A stretch of 64,000 nt of DNA, from NCBI GenBank assembly GCA_951799405.1, contig OX637332.1:3973001-4037000 (forward strand), given 5' to 3'. The DNA is from Agapetus fuscipes. Taxonomy: Eukaryota > Arthropoda > Insecta > Trichoptera > Glossosomatidae. A program made the translations under genes and the position numbers. Every line of letters starts with the position of its first letter. The stretch's first letter is position 1. Below, in pieces: positions 31,862 through 42,680 of this stretch. Below the pieces are notes generated by a model that saw nothing but the letters and a program-made list of their open reading frames with translations, had not been told where the DNA came from and made no database searches.

Positions 31862-32150
31862 AATAATAATATTAGGATGATATATTTGGTGAGTGCTGTT
31901 TTTGTGTGAATCACAACTCAAAAACCCTCTGTGAGGCGTCACTATAGAAAGCGCCAATTCTCAAGCAATATCCAGTTGATGTAAAAATGAACAGACCTTT
32001 GGTGACCGGTCTTTGGTAAAGGTATATGTGATTTTAACCAAGCAAAGAGCATATTTGAAAATGCAAATAGTATGTTTTTTGTGCTCTGCCGGGATTCAAA
32101 CCCACAACCTTCCATTGATTCCGAAGCGATACCACCAGACTAAGGACCGG
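31862..32150 (-). mobile_element. SINE-2, complete
   Basis: Minus strand: head GGTCCTTAGTCTGGTGG with GGTTTGAATCCCGGCAGAGC, the full body, and the 3' end near TTTTTGTGTGAATCACAACT. Stands alone, not in the composite form. Confidence 0.8.
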
Positions 32151-32754
32151 TCAAATTATACAATAATAGCAAAATATTTAAATAACAAAGTTTCAAATAA
32201 AGAAAAAAATTGTCTTTACAGTTATTTGTACAATTAATAATGGCTTTTCACATTGTTAGTACACAAAACATTAAGGAAATAATTTAAGTACCTATTGTAT
32301 CTGATACTTGTTACTTGATACACAGCTCTAGCAGCTTTTATTTTCTTAAGCGGTGCGTTGTATTCAGGCAATTATTTTTCCGAGCACTTGGTGATTCAGT
32401 TTTATCTTTGGTGAAATATCGTAATTGCCTAAAAAATAATCAAATGCGACCGGTTACGTGAGTTTTTTGAACAACTGTAAAGCTAATTAATTTCTCTTAC
32501 GCATTTAATTTTCCGTATCAGAGACATCAAGTTTCTTCTGTACGTTTCTCCATGTACCTACACTGTAAAATGTATTAGATACAAGTAATCAAACTAACAG
32601 CTTTTAGATTGGTATGTTTTATTCAATATTTAATTATATGCATTTATTTATAAATTGCCTTACTCATTGTATTAATCTACATAAAATGAGTGATTTTTTC
32701 GATTGAAAAAAGGTAAGTATTGGATAACAGATGTTTTTTTCGACAGTTATGGTA
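32151..32754. other. Unassigned stretch
   Basis: No frame or repeat recognised. Confidence 0.4.
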
Positions 32755-33192
32755 GAGTCATAATAAAAGGAGAGCTTGTATGAAAAAGGTTATGACTCTG
32801 GATGAAATGAAAGAAGTATGTAACGACCGAAAAAAGTGACGGCTGATCTGTAATGTAGGCGGCTAAGGCCAAGAATCAATTTTCATTTTTAAAGATGTTT
32901 TGTAGATTTTCTAGTGTTTGTTTGTTTGTATAACTGGATGTAGTTAATTGCTTGTATTCCTTGACTTATAGGTTGGTATGAGGCTGATCACTCAAACTGT
33001 AAAAAAATGCTTCACTTTGGCAATGTTACCCCTGTGTCAGGGAAGGTCGGCAAAAGTTGTAGGGCTTATGTTCATTTGAGGTTTGGGTTTTATATGTAAG
33101 TACACATTGAGCATTTGTACACGTGTTTGTTTGTGGGCATGCATTTGAGAACTTTAAATTAATATATCCTTGCAACTTAGATTATAGATTAT
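32755..33192 (+). mobile_element. LINE-T 3' end with RT last codons
   Basis: Encodes KKVMTLDEMKEVCNDRKK, then a TGA where the tryptophan codon should be; TTATAGA-subtype 3' UTR and tail. Confidence 0.8.
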
Positions 33193-33445
33193 AGATGGAT
33201 GACGGTTGATACCTCAGTTGGTAGAACGCTTGCATTCGATGCCGTAAGCTCGGGTTCAAATCCCACCGAGGGTGTCAGAAATGAATTCCCGTTTTGGTGT
33301 TAATTTCAAAACCCAAAATAAAATACTGATAAGGTTTCCTGAGCCTTCACAAGAAATGAGTACCAGCCCCACCCGGCCGTTGGAAACCCCCATTTCAAAT
33401 GAAGTGGTTGGCGTAAGGCCGGCCCCCTTACCTGTAAAAATAAAG
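33193..33445 (+). mobile_element. SINE-1, 3' part lost
   Basis: Head ACCTCAGTTGGTAGAACG and GGGTTCAAATCCCACC. Ends soon after CCGGCCCCCTTACCTG. It sits directly on the tail of the preceding LINE-T. Confidence 0.8.
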
Positions 33446-33637
33446 CGTTGCCTTGTAACTGATCATAACAAGATGTCTTAAGAAGTTTTAAGTCGTCAAC
33501 AATATTGGCCCGCCAAACGGCTCTGATTCTCCGCCTATTTCTTTATTTTTATCGATGATTCTGTCTCAATCAGATAAAAGTGCATTCCTTTCTTCCTCAG
33601 CCTTTCTTAGTCTATTCCTAGACCTAGGCGGTACACA

Positions 33638-34457
33638 GTGGCATACTTTTACCCACCTTGATGTATGGTAGCGAAGCCTGGACGGTGAATGAAAGTGAAA
33701 TTAGTAAAGTCCATACTGTTGAAATGGACTTTCTAAGAAGTATGATTGGGAAAAAACGGAGTGACAGAGTGAGGAATGATTTTGTAAGAGAAGAATGTGG
33801 TGCAAGAGAAAGTGTGAAAGTGAAGATTAAAAGAAGTTTGTTAAGATGGTTTGGGCATATGGAGAGAATGAATGAGGAAAGACTGACGAAGAAAGTATAT
33901 GTTGGTAGAATAGATGGATGTCGTGGTAGAGGAAGACCGAGAAAGGTATGGATGGACCAAATATCCGAAATTGCGAATGAATGGAATATCCAGAGTCATA
34001 ATAAAAGAAGAGCCTGTATGAAGAAAATTATGACTCTGGAGGAAATGAAAGAAGTATGTAAGGACAGAAAGAAATGGCGGTTGATCTGTAATGTTGGCGG
34101 CTAGGGTTTATTAAATTGGAATTTGTTTTTATTTGTAAATGGATATTTTGTATTTGGATATTATTATTTAGTGATGTATAAAATGTAATTTGTCGTGTGT
34201 GTGTGTTCCTTGACTTATAGGTTGGTATGCGGCTGACCACCCATGCTGTAAAAATGGTTCACTTTGCCAATGTCCCCTGTCTCAGGGAAGGACGGCAAGA
34301 GTTGCAGGGTGTATGTCCATTTGAGATTTGGTTTTTATGTTGTAGGTTCACATGAGGCATGTGCAAGCGCGAACTTGTACGTGTCTGGTTGTGAGAATGC
34401 ATGTAATGTGAATCTCCAATGTAACATATCTTTGCAACTTAGATTAGATTAGATTAG
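33638..34457 (+). mobile_element. LINE-T with RT C-terminal frame and full 3' end
   Basis: 5'-truncated at about 33638 (GTGGCATACTTTTACCCACC), then the RT C-terminal frame, full 3' UTR and three TTAGA units. Confidence 0.9.
33658..34104 (+). pseudogene. LINE-T RT C-terminal region, open frame
   Basis: 148 codons, almost the same as the last third of 18445-19770: MYGSEAWTVNESEISKV, the LLRWFGHMERMNEER region, GCRGRGRPRKVW, and MTLEEMKEVCKDRKKWRL. No RT palm, so no polymerase activity is possible. The near-identity to the minus-strand copy shows both inserted from similar source elements within a short time. Confidence 0.85.
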
Positions 34458-34671
34458 GTCTCCTCCAATCTTCTCCATGCATTTTTTTCAGCTGCTATGT
34501 GTGGTCAAAAAATTCAATGACTCAATGTTTAATTGAATAGTCGAAGCCACACCAGTAGCTATGAAGTGCATCGAGGATCTTCTTGGATCTTTGCCTCTGA
34601 CGCGGCCCAATGGCCAAGAAATTTGTTGCGCTTGCCGGCCATACGCAAATTAAAAGTCCATGATAATCAAT

Positions 34672-34815
34672 AATCTCAGTTGCAAAGATATATTAACATT
34701 CAAAACTCATATCAAATGAACACAAACAAACACGTGTAAGTTCGCGCTTACAAATGCAGAATGTGTACTTATAAATTAAAACCAAACCTCAAATTAACAT
34801 AAATCCTGCAACACC
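34672..34815 (-). repeat. LINE-T 3' end, truncated
   Basis: Minus strand, TTATAGA-type tail; breaks off after CCTGCAACA. Confidence 0.75.
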
Positions 34816-35092
34816 TAAAAGTAAGTAATTAAAAAAGGGAGTACCAAATAAACGAAGTGTCAAATAAGAGATTATCAGAGAGGTACTTTAGTAAATGTCA
34901 TTTCACTTAAAGCTACAGATTGCAAAGGTGCGTTGCAAAGGATTTAAGTTCATGCAACATTTTGAAAGAGCAAGGATTACGTATAGTTGTTACTCATACT
35001 TACTTACTTATTTTATAAAATGATCTTCTTCTTCTTCCAGTGTCTTGTCAAGTCCCTTCAACTTTGACTTTGATTTTATTGAGCATATCCCT

Positions 35093-35308
35093 GGAGGCTG
35101 TCCAAATATTACGTCATTCTTAAATACCAATTTCTACAAAATATACAAAATATTATGTAAGTAATATAACATTATTAATTAGTAAGCTCATCCATTATTA
35201 CAGCAAGATGGGGGGGGGGGGTCATTAGGTAATGACTATAGGATGATTGTAAGGGGGGGCGGGTCGAAAATCGTCCAAAATCGATGACGTAATTTATGGA
35301 CGGCCCCC
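35093..35308. mobile_element. MITE with GGGGCCGTCC ends, short form
   Basis: Ends GGCTGTCCAAATATTACGTC and, at the right, ATTTATGGACGGCCCCC. It lacks the TGATGGCAAATGATGTACGA block of the copies at 11078 and 63281. Confidence 0.75.
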
Positions 35309-35364
35309 TATCTCTCGCGGGGAAAAACAGGTCTTCACTGCCCTTATTGCTGTTGTTGTCCTTA

Positions 35365-35735
35365 AATAAAGTAGTTAGCGTGAGGTCAAACCCCTAGCCC
35401 GTAAAAATAAATAGGTCCCAGATCGCCACATGCGACCTGTTCAGGGATAACGCATAACGTTACACTAAGGGTCTGTTGCACCAAACTCCAATCAGACAAA
35501 AATCAAAATTAAGTATGCTCTCTCCCATCACATCAAAAATTTGGTTGCATATACGTAAACCAGCTGATGTACATCATTTTTCTTGTTCAATTTCCATCAT
35601 ATTATTACCCACTTCCGAGAAATCTTAAACTGAGGTCCTTATCAGCATTAAGCAAACAAATTTGATGTGTCAATCAAATATTGATTGGAGGTTGGTGCAG
35701 CAGGCCCTAAGGTGTAGCTTAGTTGCGTGCGGTTG
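35365..35735 (+). mobile_element. SINE-1 3' part interrupted by a MITE
   Basis: CCCGTAAAAATAAATAGGTC through AACGTTACACTAA, then the MITE at 35469-35707, then TAAGGTGTAGCTTAGTTGCG. Removing the MITE and one TAA restores the SINE-1 order. Confidence 0.8.
35469..35707. mobile_element. PIF/Harbinger-like MITE, perfect TAA TSD
   Basis: 239 bp. Ends GGGTCTGTTGCACCAAACTC and, inverted, GGGCCTGCTGCACCAACCTC. TAA at 35466-35468 and 35708-35710. The 3-bp TAA duplication fits PIF/Harbinger. No transposase. Confidence 0.85.
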
Positions 35736-35884
35736 CCAAGGTCGCTAGGTCCATACAAGACTGACGTTTGCTCGCCGAGAAAAAAGATCCAAATTAAAAG
35801 AGAAGTCCATGGATTTCTCTTTGCTTTTTTTCATTGACTTTTCACATGAAAATTCCAAAAATTATTCAGACACGTACGTCGTTG

Positions 35885-36330
35885 TTTTTTTTTGTACAAT
35901 TATCTCTCGCTATTAATCAAAATGTTGGCATAATTAATTAATTCACTTCTTAATTATCGTGTTTGGCCATTACATAATAAAACATGCGAGAAGAAACGTG
36001 AAAGCATACAATTAAGGTGGGCCATTCACGCTGGCGAACAGTCAAGAAACTCCATTAAGCAGAGTACATACGTACGGACTGTGGATGTCTCGCTACTTCA
36101 CATTAACCCATTTCAAGTGGAGTTTAACTTGTGTAACAGAAATTACTAATTTTCAATTCAAAAGAGGACACCGCCTCGGCTATCGCACAGAATTCGTTGT
36201 ACGTGCGATGCGGCAATCAAAACATAAAATTTTATGTGGCTTCAAAGCAAAGACAGCAACTGAACTTAGAGCTATCAAACCGATACTATTGTAGGACCTT
36301 GACGTGTAAAACAGACAAAAATTGTGCATT
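35885..36330. other. Unassigned stretch
   Basis: Nothing recognised. A 69-codon frame at 36085 has no motif. Confidence 0.4.
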
Positions 36331-36334
36331 TATA

Positions 36335-36828
36335 AACGCAACTAAGCTACACATATAGTGTAACTTCTTGCCTGCGTTATCCCCGAAGGGGTCGCATGTG
36401 GCGCTTCGGGACCTATTTATTTTTACAGGTAAGGGGGCCGGCCTCACATCAACCGCTTTCAGTTGAAGGGGGGGTTTCCCAGCTCCCGGGGGGGCTGGTT
36501 CTCATTTTATTGTGAAGGCTGAGTAAACCTTTGAGATCGAACCCTTGCTCTCGGCATGGAATGCAAGTACTCCACCAACTGTGCTATCGACCTTTTTACG
36601 AGCTTGATCGTCGTCGCTACAAAGCGCCAATTCTCAAGCAAGACCCAGTTGCTGTAAGGCTGGATGGACCTTTGGTACCGGTCATTGGTAAAGGTTTTAT
36701 GAATTTTTCAACCCAGCGAAGAGCAAATTTGAAAATATAAATGGTATATTTTTTGTGCTCCGCCGGGAATCGAACCCACAACCTTCCCATTCAGAGTCCG
36801 CAGTGTTACCACTGAGCTACGGACCGGT
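36335..36828 (-). mobile_element. Two-headed SINE-2/SINE-1 composite
   Basis: Read on the minus strand: SINE-2 head (GGTCCGTAGCTCAGTGG, GGTTCGATTCCCGGCGG) and body at 36828-36594, a TACGAGCTTG..TTTTT link (in plus: TTTTTACGAGCTTG), then SINE-1 head and body at 36593-36335 carrying an internal deletion. The same link and deletion occur at 53372-53870. Confidence 0.85.
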
Positions 36829-36867
36829 CTGCATTTAAAGCATGTAAAAATATAAATTATTCACAGT

Positions 36868-37140
36868 CCGGTCGATAGCTCAGCTGGTAGAGTGCTTGCA
36901 TTGCATGCCGTGAGCTCGGGTTCGAATCCCACCGAGAGTGTCAGAATTGATTTCCCGTTTCGGTGTTTATTTCAAACCCCAAAATAAAATACCGGTAAGT
37001 TTTACTCAGCCTTCAGAAGAAAAGAGTACCAGCCCTCTCGGGAGCTGGGAAACCTCCACTTCCACTGAAGTGGTTGGCGTAGTGCCGGCCCCCTTACCTG
37101 TAACAATAAATAGGTTCAATAGGTTCAACTCGCCACATTC
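36868..37140 (+). mobile_element. SINE-1, nearly complete
   Basis: Head CGATAGCTCAGCTGGTAGAG and GGGTTCGAATCCCACC, body to GTTCAACTCGCCACATTC. Both promoter boxes intact. Confidence 0.85.
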
Positions 37141-37144
37141 TCAT

Positions 37145-37555
37145 ACCTACATATGTACATACTTCTGAAAAATCCTACAGGTTCAAGAGGCAAAAATTAT
37201 CTAAAATATACGACACAGCATTATCCTAGATCCTTTCCGTACCTCTGACTCAAATTCGAAGGCCGTGAATTCGATTTCCTACGGAGTACTAAAAATCAAT
37301 TGATTATTTTATATATTTTTAAGAGTAAATCTATTTAAACAGTGAAAGTCCATTTTTAATAATTTAAAAATTAAATTGGATAAAAACAGAGTTTTAATTC
37401 ACTTTTTTTTTTGTTTGCTCAAACATTTTCTATTATTTAATGCTTTCATCGCTGTGTTCAACAGTTCATCCACCTTAATTAACGGTTTGTACAGCCTTAC
37501 AGAAAATGAGTTTTATTTGCGTAACCGAAGACGATCAAGCTTTCAAAGGGTTTCA
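37145..37555. other. Unassigned stretch
   Basis: AT-rich; no feature found. Confidence 0.4.
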
Positions 37556-37646
37556 GAGCATGTGTAAGCGCAAACTTTCACGTCTCTGCTTAAAAACACG
37601 CATTAAATATGAATCTTTGATGTGTCTATGCAGCTTAGATTATAGA
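37556..37646 (+). repeat. LINE-T 3' end, last 90 bp
   Basis: GCATGTGTAAGCGCAAAC to CAGCTTAGATTATAG. Strongly 5'-truncated. Confidence 0.75.
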
Positions 37647-37649
37647 TGA

Positions 37650-38135
37650 CGATTATTGTTTATTACACAATAAAGAATCGCCACTTCCTTGCAACGCCTC
37701 AGGACAGAAGCACCAACACAAGCAACACCTCCACGGCACCCTTCCAGGGTGACATAGACCCCCAAGACTTTCAAGAATTGGGGAGCGTCCCGCACAGGAT
37801 TCCTTAAAAAGGTCATTATACGAAAACCAGGACAAATCCGTTGAGTGAAGCTTACGATGATTGAGGTATTGACCACCGTATTGCAGTCCAAGTAAAACAG
37901 TGTCGCAACTAAGAAATTAGCTGTTTTAAGTCATGAATGCCGTTTGATTCCTTTTCACTGTACTCGTATCTCTTGTGACAAATGATGTAGGTATTCCTAC
38001 GAGTTATTTGTATTAAGACACACACGCTTAATGCTTGTGAGGTAATGGAATTTCGTTAATTACTTAGAACACTACTCTAATAAATATATTTGTTCTTAAT
38101 GCGCATGCCTCTTCAATGGATTTTAAAATCCATCT
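37650..38135. other. Unassigned stretch
   Basis: A minus-strand frame of 83 codons (37640-37891) shows no family I recognise. Confidence 0.4.
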
Positions 38136-38136
38136 T

Positions 38137-38201
38137 TAATCTAAGTTGCAAATATATACTTTGATGTTTACGGTATTAAATGCAAGCCCACAAGCAGACA
38201 C

Positions 38202-38205
<4 letters not shown>
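38137..38205 (-). repeat. LINE-T terminal fragment, left of inverted pair
   Basis: ATCTAAGTTGCAAATATATA to CCCACAAGCAGACACGTA. Mirrors 38702-38785, so the two enclose the LINE-C fragment like inverted ends. Confidence 0.75.

Positions 38206-38240
<35 letters not shown>
38203..38240. repeat. TA microsatellite
   Basis: About 18 TA units. Confidence 0.95.
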
Positions 38241-38242
<2 letters not shown>

Positions 38243-38700
38243 AGGATAATTTATTTATAAGGTAGACATAATTAAAGAGCGCCGTTTTTGTGTGTGACAC
38301 ACCTCAAGGGACCTCTCAAATCACGGATAAGATTTTTGGTAATGATGCGTCTTTAGTGCTCCTTTAAAGACACCGACAGTTTCTGCCTTCCTCACATGAA
38401 GTCGTAGTCTATTCCACTCCATTGGGCCCGCAAACCGGAAAGCACGGTCCCCAAAATTAGTGCGTGTCTGACGTGACGGCTGGACTAAGTCAACCACCCC
38501 ACACTCGTTATGGTTAAATGGAGCAATATGGTTAAATTTGGACATCCCGAATATGAGTCTTGCTGCAGAGTTCAGCACAGATTGAAGCCGGCTGACCTAT
38601 ATACAGCATTGAGCAATAGTCAACCCGAGACATCACAAAAGCGTTAACCAGGGTCCTGACCGCCCCATCAACAGAATGGGAAATTAAAGGATCCCATGCA
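38240..38700 (-). pseudogene. LINE-C RT C-terminal fragment with its 3' UTR
   Basis: Minus strand encodes VNAFVMSRVDYCSMLYIG (the thumb-side SRxDYCNSL block of CR1/L2-type RTs), then LNSAARLIFGMSKFNHIAPF, RAFRFAGPMEWNRL and GALKTHHYQKS before a stop at about 38321. One shift separates the first two. The 3' UTR holds GAGGTGTGTCACACACAAAA, the same end as SINE-2 copies. Confidence 0.8.
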
Positions 38701-38701
38701 A

Positions 38702-38785
38702 TGCGTGTCTGCTTGTGGGAATGCATTTAATATGAATTTCAAATGATACATATCTTTGCAACTTAGATTAGATTAGATTAGATAA
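38702..38785 (+). repeat. LINE-T terminal fragment, right of inverted pair
   Basis: GCGTGTCTGCTTGTGGGAATG to three TTAGA units. Confidence 0.8.
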
Positions 38786-39464
38786 TATATCATAGAGATA
38801 TGGCTGGTATAGCAATGTTTGATGCTTTTGAAACCTCAAGAGATCACCAAAGAACTGACGTAAGCTAAACCTTTCACATAAGTGTGAAGTATTTTATAAA
38901 GAAATTTTAAATTTACAAATGTAAGAAAAAATGTAGATAATTGAGAATTCGTAGGAATTACAACACATACGCTGCTGTAACTTTTTTACTGCCCATTGTT
39001 CGCGCGTAACAGAAGTATAGAGTTAATATTATATTTGTCAATGATTCGAAAATTTCTATCGTTTATCACTTTGAGACCGATTGAGATGTCAATGTAAATG
39101 ATTTGTATTTTTTTTTTATATTTCGCTTGTATTTAAAATGTATGCAATATTATTATTGTGTTTTATTGTTACTTGAAAGAACTTGGGAGTAATATAAGCT
39201 AAGTTATTTTTACGTCATTTTTTAAATTCATGACTGTTTAATAAAATTAATGAAAAAATACTTACTCATGTGATCGATACTTTTAAGCTGATTTTGATGG
39301 TAATCTGTCTGAACTATTCTTAAAAAGTAAATAAAATTAAAATTTAAATACGTAATTTGGTAAAAAAAATCGTTCCTCATCAGAAAAGACACAAAGTCTT
39401 TTTTTAATAAAACTGAAAATCTGATATTGAGGATATTTCATTGTCTATATAATCTTTACTATAT
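38786..39464. other. AT-rich unassigned stretch
   Basis: No frame, repeat or structure recognised. Confidence 0.4.
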
Positions 39465-39665
39465 CTATAATCTAAGTTACAAACATATATCGATATGTAA
39501 ACTTCATATAAAATGCATGTCCACAAACGACACGTGTAAGTTCGCACTAGCAAATGCTGCAAGTGTACCTACAAATTAATATCCGAACCACGAATGAACA
39601 GAAGCCTTGCAACTTTTGCTAACCTTCCCTGAGACAGCGATGACATTGGAAAAGTGAAACTATAG
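39465..39665 (-). repeat. LINE-T 3' end, TTATAGA subtype
   Basis: Minus strand; diverged; ends in the GACATTGGAAAAGTGAAAC block. Confidence 0.75.
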
Positions 39666-39966
39666 TCTAATCATGCCATTTAGATCTCCCCAAGACTGAG
39701 AAGCCTACCTGCATGTGATAGTCAACGTCGGGAAGACCTAAGAGGACACTAGAAAGTGAAGGAAAATTCATCTCATTACTGTGAATATCCCTGATATCTG
39801 CAAAAACGATTCCATTTCAGATGAAATATCGGTAGCAAAATCAGTATCGTGAAGTATCTTTACTGTTAGATTCGTAACAAGTCACCCTGAAAATGAAGAA
39901 AAAAGTAAACCACTAAAAAATAGTAAAGATTAACGGTTTATCTAGTAACATGAAGATTAATTTTCA

Positions 39967-40133
39967 ATTAATAATGTAAAAATAAAACACAAAGTTTTTC
40001 TTCACGAGTTGACTTATTTCCTACGCGCTTACGATGTTATCCTCTTGATGATGATGTGACAGCATAGAAAGCGCTCGAGGAAATAAATCAACTCGTGTAG
40101 AAAAACTTTGTGTTTCATTTTCACATTATTAAT
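39967..40133. repeat. Hairpin element with ribozyme-like loop
   Basis: Arms 39967-40022 and 40077-40133 share AAAACACAAAGTTTTTCT and ACGAGTTGACTTATTTCC with a few differences. The loop carries the hammerhead-like core at 40041-40080. Confidence 0.8.
40041..40080 (+). ncRNA. Hammerhead-like core with U at position 3
   Basis: CCUC / UUGAUGA / extra U / stem II with AUGU-GACA-GCAU / GAA / palindromic AGCGCU / C / GAGG. Stem I CCUC with GAGG is perfect. Only the C3-to-U change departs from the core. Confidence 0.55.
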
Positions 40134-40139
40134 TTAAAA

Positions 40140-40500
40140 CACCAAAGTTTTTTTAATACAGTAGAAGCATTTTTTTTTGTTATTATTATTTTATCTTTTT
40201 CATTAAATTAAGCCTACGTCTTTTATAAAGTAGTTTTTGTTTAAGTCTTATATTTTTTATTATTATTTTAGACGTAATCTATTTTACCATCCGCACATGT
40301 TGGATACATTATTATTCATGCGTTTTGGTGTTAGCAGATATTGGTTTATCAATTTTTTATAATAAATTATAGCATAAGTGTGTTTATGCAAATTCAGTGT
40401 ATTATTGTTCTCGTGATTTTTTGAGTAGTATACGGGGTTAGTCGATCAAAACGATCCCAAAATAAACAAATATAAAAAAAATAATGAATTATTTTACTTT
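40140..40500. other. AT-rich unassigned stretch
   Basis: Nothing recognised. Confidence 0.4.
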
Positions 40501-40504
40501 GTTC

Positions 40505-40543
40505 TTACCTTAAGATGATCGACATGATTGAAAACGTTTGTAA
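40505..40543 (+). ncRNA. Hammerhead-like core
   Basis: UUAC / CUUAAGA / extra U / GAUC-GACA-UGAUU hairpin / GAA / palindromic AACGUU / U / GUAA. Stem I is a perfect 4 bp. One core change (G5 to U). Confidence 0.5.
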
Positions 40544-40680
40544 TATTAATTGAAATAAATAAATATCTTGTGAACAGTGTTTTTTTAGAACTTGTTTCTA
40601 AAAAATATAAAAGAATAGAAAAGCAATATGAATTTTCATAGTGTTAATACACAAACAATACAAAATATTTAAAAAAATAT
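40544..40680 (+). repeat. Flank of hairpin family
   Basis: Contains GAACAGTGTTTTTTTAG and AATATGAATTTTCATAGTG, TTAATACACAAACAATACAA; this matches the flank of the hairpins at 15032 and 46630. The hairpin arms themselves are largely lost. Confidence 0.55.
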
Positions 40681-40835
40681 TGCATTTATCAATCATTTTC
40701 TTTATTGCTTTTATGTTTCAATATGTGTTTTGTAAGAAAAATGTACTTGGCAAATAGTTTTAACATAAACAAAATTTTAAACCATTAAAATGTGATAATT
40801 TAAAAAAAACAATTATATTTTATTGATTGTAGAGG

Positions 40836-40985
40836 CATTAACTTTGTAATCGTTCCTCATTAAGGTTAAAGAAAAACAACTTTGTTTTACGATTACTTGT
40901 AAAAAAAATATTTTTTCTTAATTTTCATAAAAAAATGAAAGTAATCGTAAAACAAAGTTGTTTTTGTTTTATCCTTCAAAAAATT
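40836..40985. repeat. Hairpin, 27-bp perfect arms
   Basis: AAAAACAACTTTGTTTTACG continuing to ATTACTT at 40872-40898, complement at 40939-40965, 40-bp AT loop without a ribozyme core. The upstream GTAGAGGCATTAACTTTGTA is shared with 61413-61435, next to a PLE end. Confidence 0.8.
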
Positions 40986-41240
40986 ATATTTTGAGATTAT
41001 AAATTTAAGATCGTATCTCCTTACTACAACAAAATAACATACATTGTTTTTTTTAAATATGATGACTATAGATTATAGATGACGATTGCCGATCGACAAA
41101 AGAAAAAAAAGAAGATTCAAAGATGAAGGTGATTTCATGAAATTTAGGAAAACAATTCTTGATATGATAACTAACAAACTACAACCAACTACGAACTAAC
41201 AAATATGACAACTAACAGACTAACAAACATGATAAATGCT

Positions 41241-41463
41241 GGAGTGATGCTTTCCGGGATCTGTTGCCGTGGTCTGTGGGAGCTGGAGCTTGCGGACGTT
41301 TCGCCCATTTCTACAATGGGCTTCTTCAGCGTGAAGTATGATGATGATGATGATCTTGATGAGAACTGTGATGTCAGTGTGTGTGCACTGAGGGTTTATA
41401 TGTCTACCATCTTGCTCCAGCTCCCACAGACCACGGCAACAGATCCCGGAAAGCATCACTCCA
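41241..41463. mobile_element. Inverted PLE-type terminal repeats
   Basis: GGAGTGATGCTTTCCGGGAT through GAGCTGGAGC (41241-41290) is repeated inverted at 41413-41462 (CCACGGCAACAGATCCCGGA). The left copy continues into a hammerhead-like core; a GAT-repeat and GTGTGTGCACTGAGGG lie between. No coding frame. Confidence 0.75.
41295..41329 (-). ncRNA. Hammerhead-like core, good match
   Basis: Minus strand: CUGAAGA / extra A / GCCCAU paired to AUGGGC / GAA / palindromic ACGU / C. The flanking G and C bases give at least 2 bp of stem I before an internal loop. Confidence 0.65.
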
Positions 41464-41499
41464 GCACCATCACCCGGCCGTGTAAGCCTAAAACTCTTA

Positions 41500-41838
41500 A
41501 ACATGATAAATTATCACTTTAAAAAAATGAGAGTTCATGGAAAAAGTTACAGCTTGTAATAAAGAGTGTCGCTTGGAAAGGCGCGCCCCGTAGTGAATAA
41601 TACGGGTCGCTGGATTTGGTCCAGTGGTCAACGCGCATTGGCAAACTATTATAATGTCCAATAAGAATGCGGTTCTACCTCTATAGGTGGGCAGACATGG
41701 CACGCATCTCAGAACAACAACGTCTAGCATTGTGCAAACACAATACTTGGGACGCTTCTCCAACTAAGTTTCGCGAAATATATTGCTAAGAATATGAAGC
41801 TGTATATTCCATAATAGTAGTTTAGTAATTAGTATTCC
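41500..41838. other. Unassigned stretch
   Basis: An 88-codon minus-strand frame (41497-41763) has no motif. Nothing recognised. Confidence 0.4.
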
Positions 41839-42325
41839 ATAATAATCCAGAGTCATAATAAAAGAAGAGCTTGTATGAAGAAGGTTATGACTCTGGAGGA
41901 AATAAAAGAAGTATGCAAAGATAGAAAGAAATGGCGGTTGATCTGTGATGTTGGCGGCTAGGGTTTGTTAAAGTGAAATTGGTTTTATGATTTAGTTTTT
42001 TATGTCCATGTATATATTGTTATTTATTGATTTAAAAAAAAAATGTTATTTGTCACGTATGTTCCTTGACTTATAGGTTGTTATGCGGCTGACCACCCAT
42101 ACTGTAAAAAATTGGTTCACTTTGCCAATGTCACCCCTATTTCAGGGAAGGACGGCAAGAGTTGCAAGGCTTATGTTCATTTGAGATTGGGTTTTTATAT
42201 TGTAGGTCCACATGCGGCATGTGTTAGCGCGAAATTATACATATCTGCTTGTGGGAATGCATTTAATATAAATCTTAAATGATGTATATCTTTGCAGCTT
42301 AGATTATATTAGATTAGATTAGATA
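41839..42325 (+). mobile_element. LINE-T 3' end with RT C-terminal codons
   Basis: Starts AATCCAGAGTCATAATAAAA, encodes MKKVMTLEEIKEVCKDRKKW, full 3' UTR, and a tail of four units, one of them damaged. Confidence 0.85.
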
Positions 42326-42439
42326 TTAGTGTCTCTGATAAAGTCTATGAAGTGTCTAAATATAAGGTATATATACCATTTGTATTGATCGAGATTGCTA
42401 GCATCAAGTATCAAATACTGTCAGATCCGGTTTCTTTGC

Positions 42440-42680
42440 TCTCCGTCCAATCAAGACTGTAGTTAAAGTCTGCCTAGAAGTGCTACAAAGGTGATTGTAA
42501 ATTCCTTGATAGTGGCCAGACTCTTGGAGACAGGGCATTTAAGGCAGCCGCTGCAATGACTTGGAATGCTATTCCCGCCTCACTGAGGGAACTGGATTTG
42601 GAGAGACTATTTCAAAGAAGTCTCAAAACTCACCTCTTCGTTCAATCGTATGGACAAGCGCCTTTGTAGTGACACATTGT
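42440..42680 (+). pseudogene. LINE-C type RT C-terminal end
   Basis: Plus strand reads, with shifts, GDRAFKAAAAMTWNAIPASL followed by an LE.LFQRSLKTHLFVQSYGQ segment and a stop, then GGCTCTATATAAATTTTG. This is the usual WNxLP...SFKxxLKTHLF ending of CR1/L2/Rex-type elements. Confidence 0.7.
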
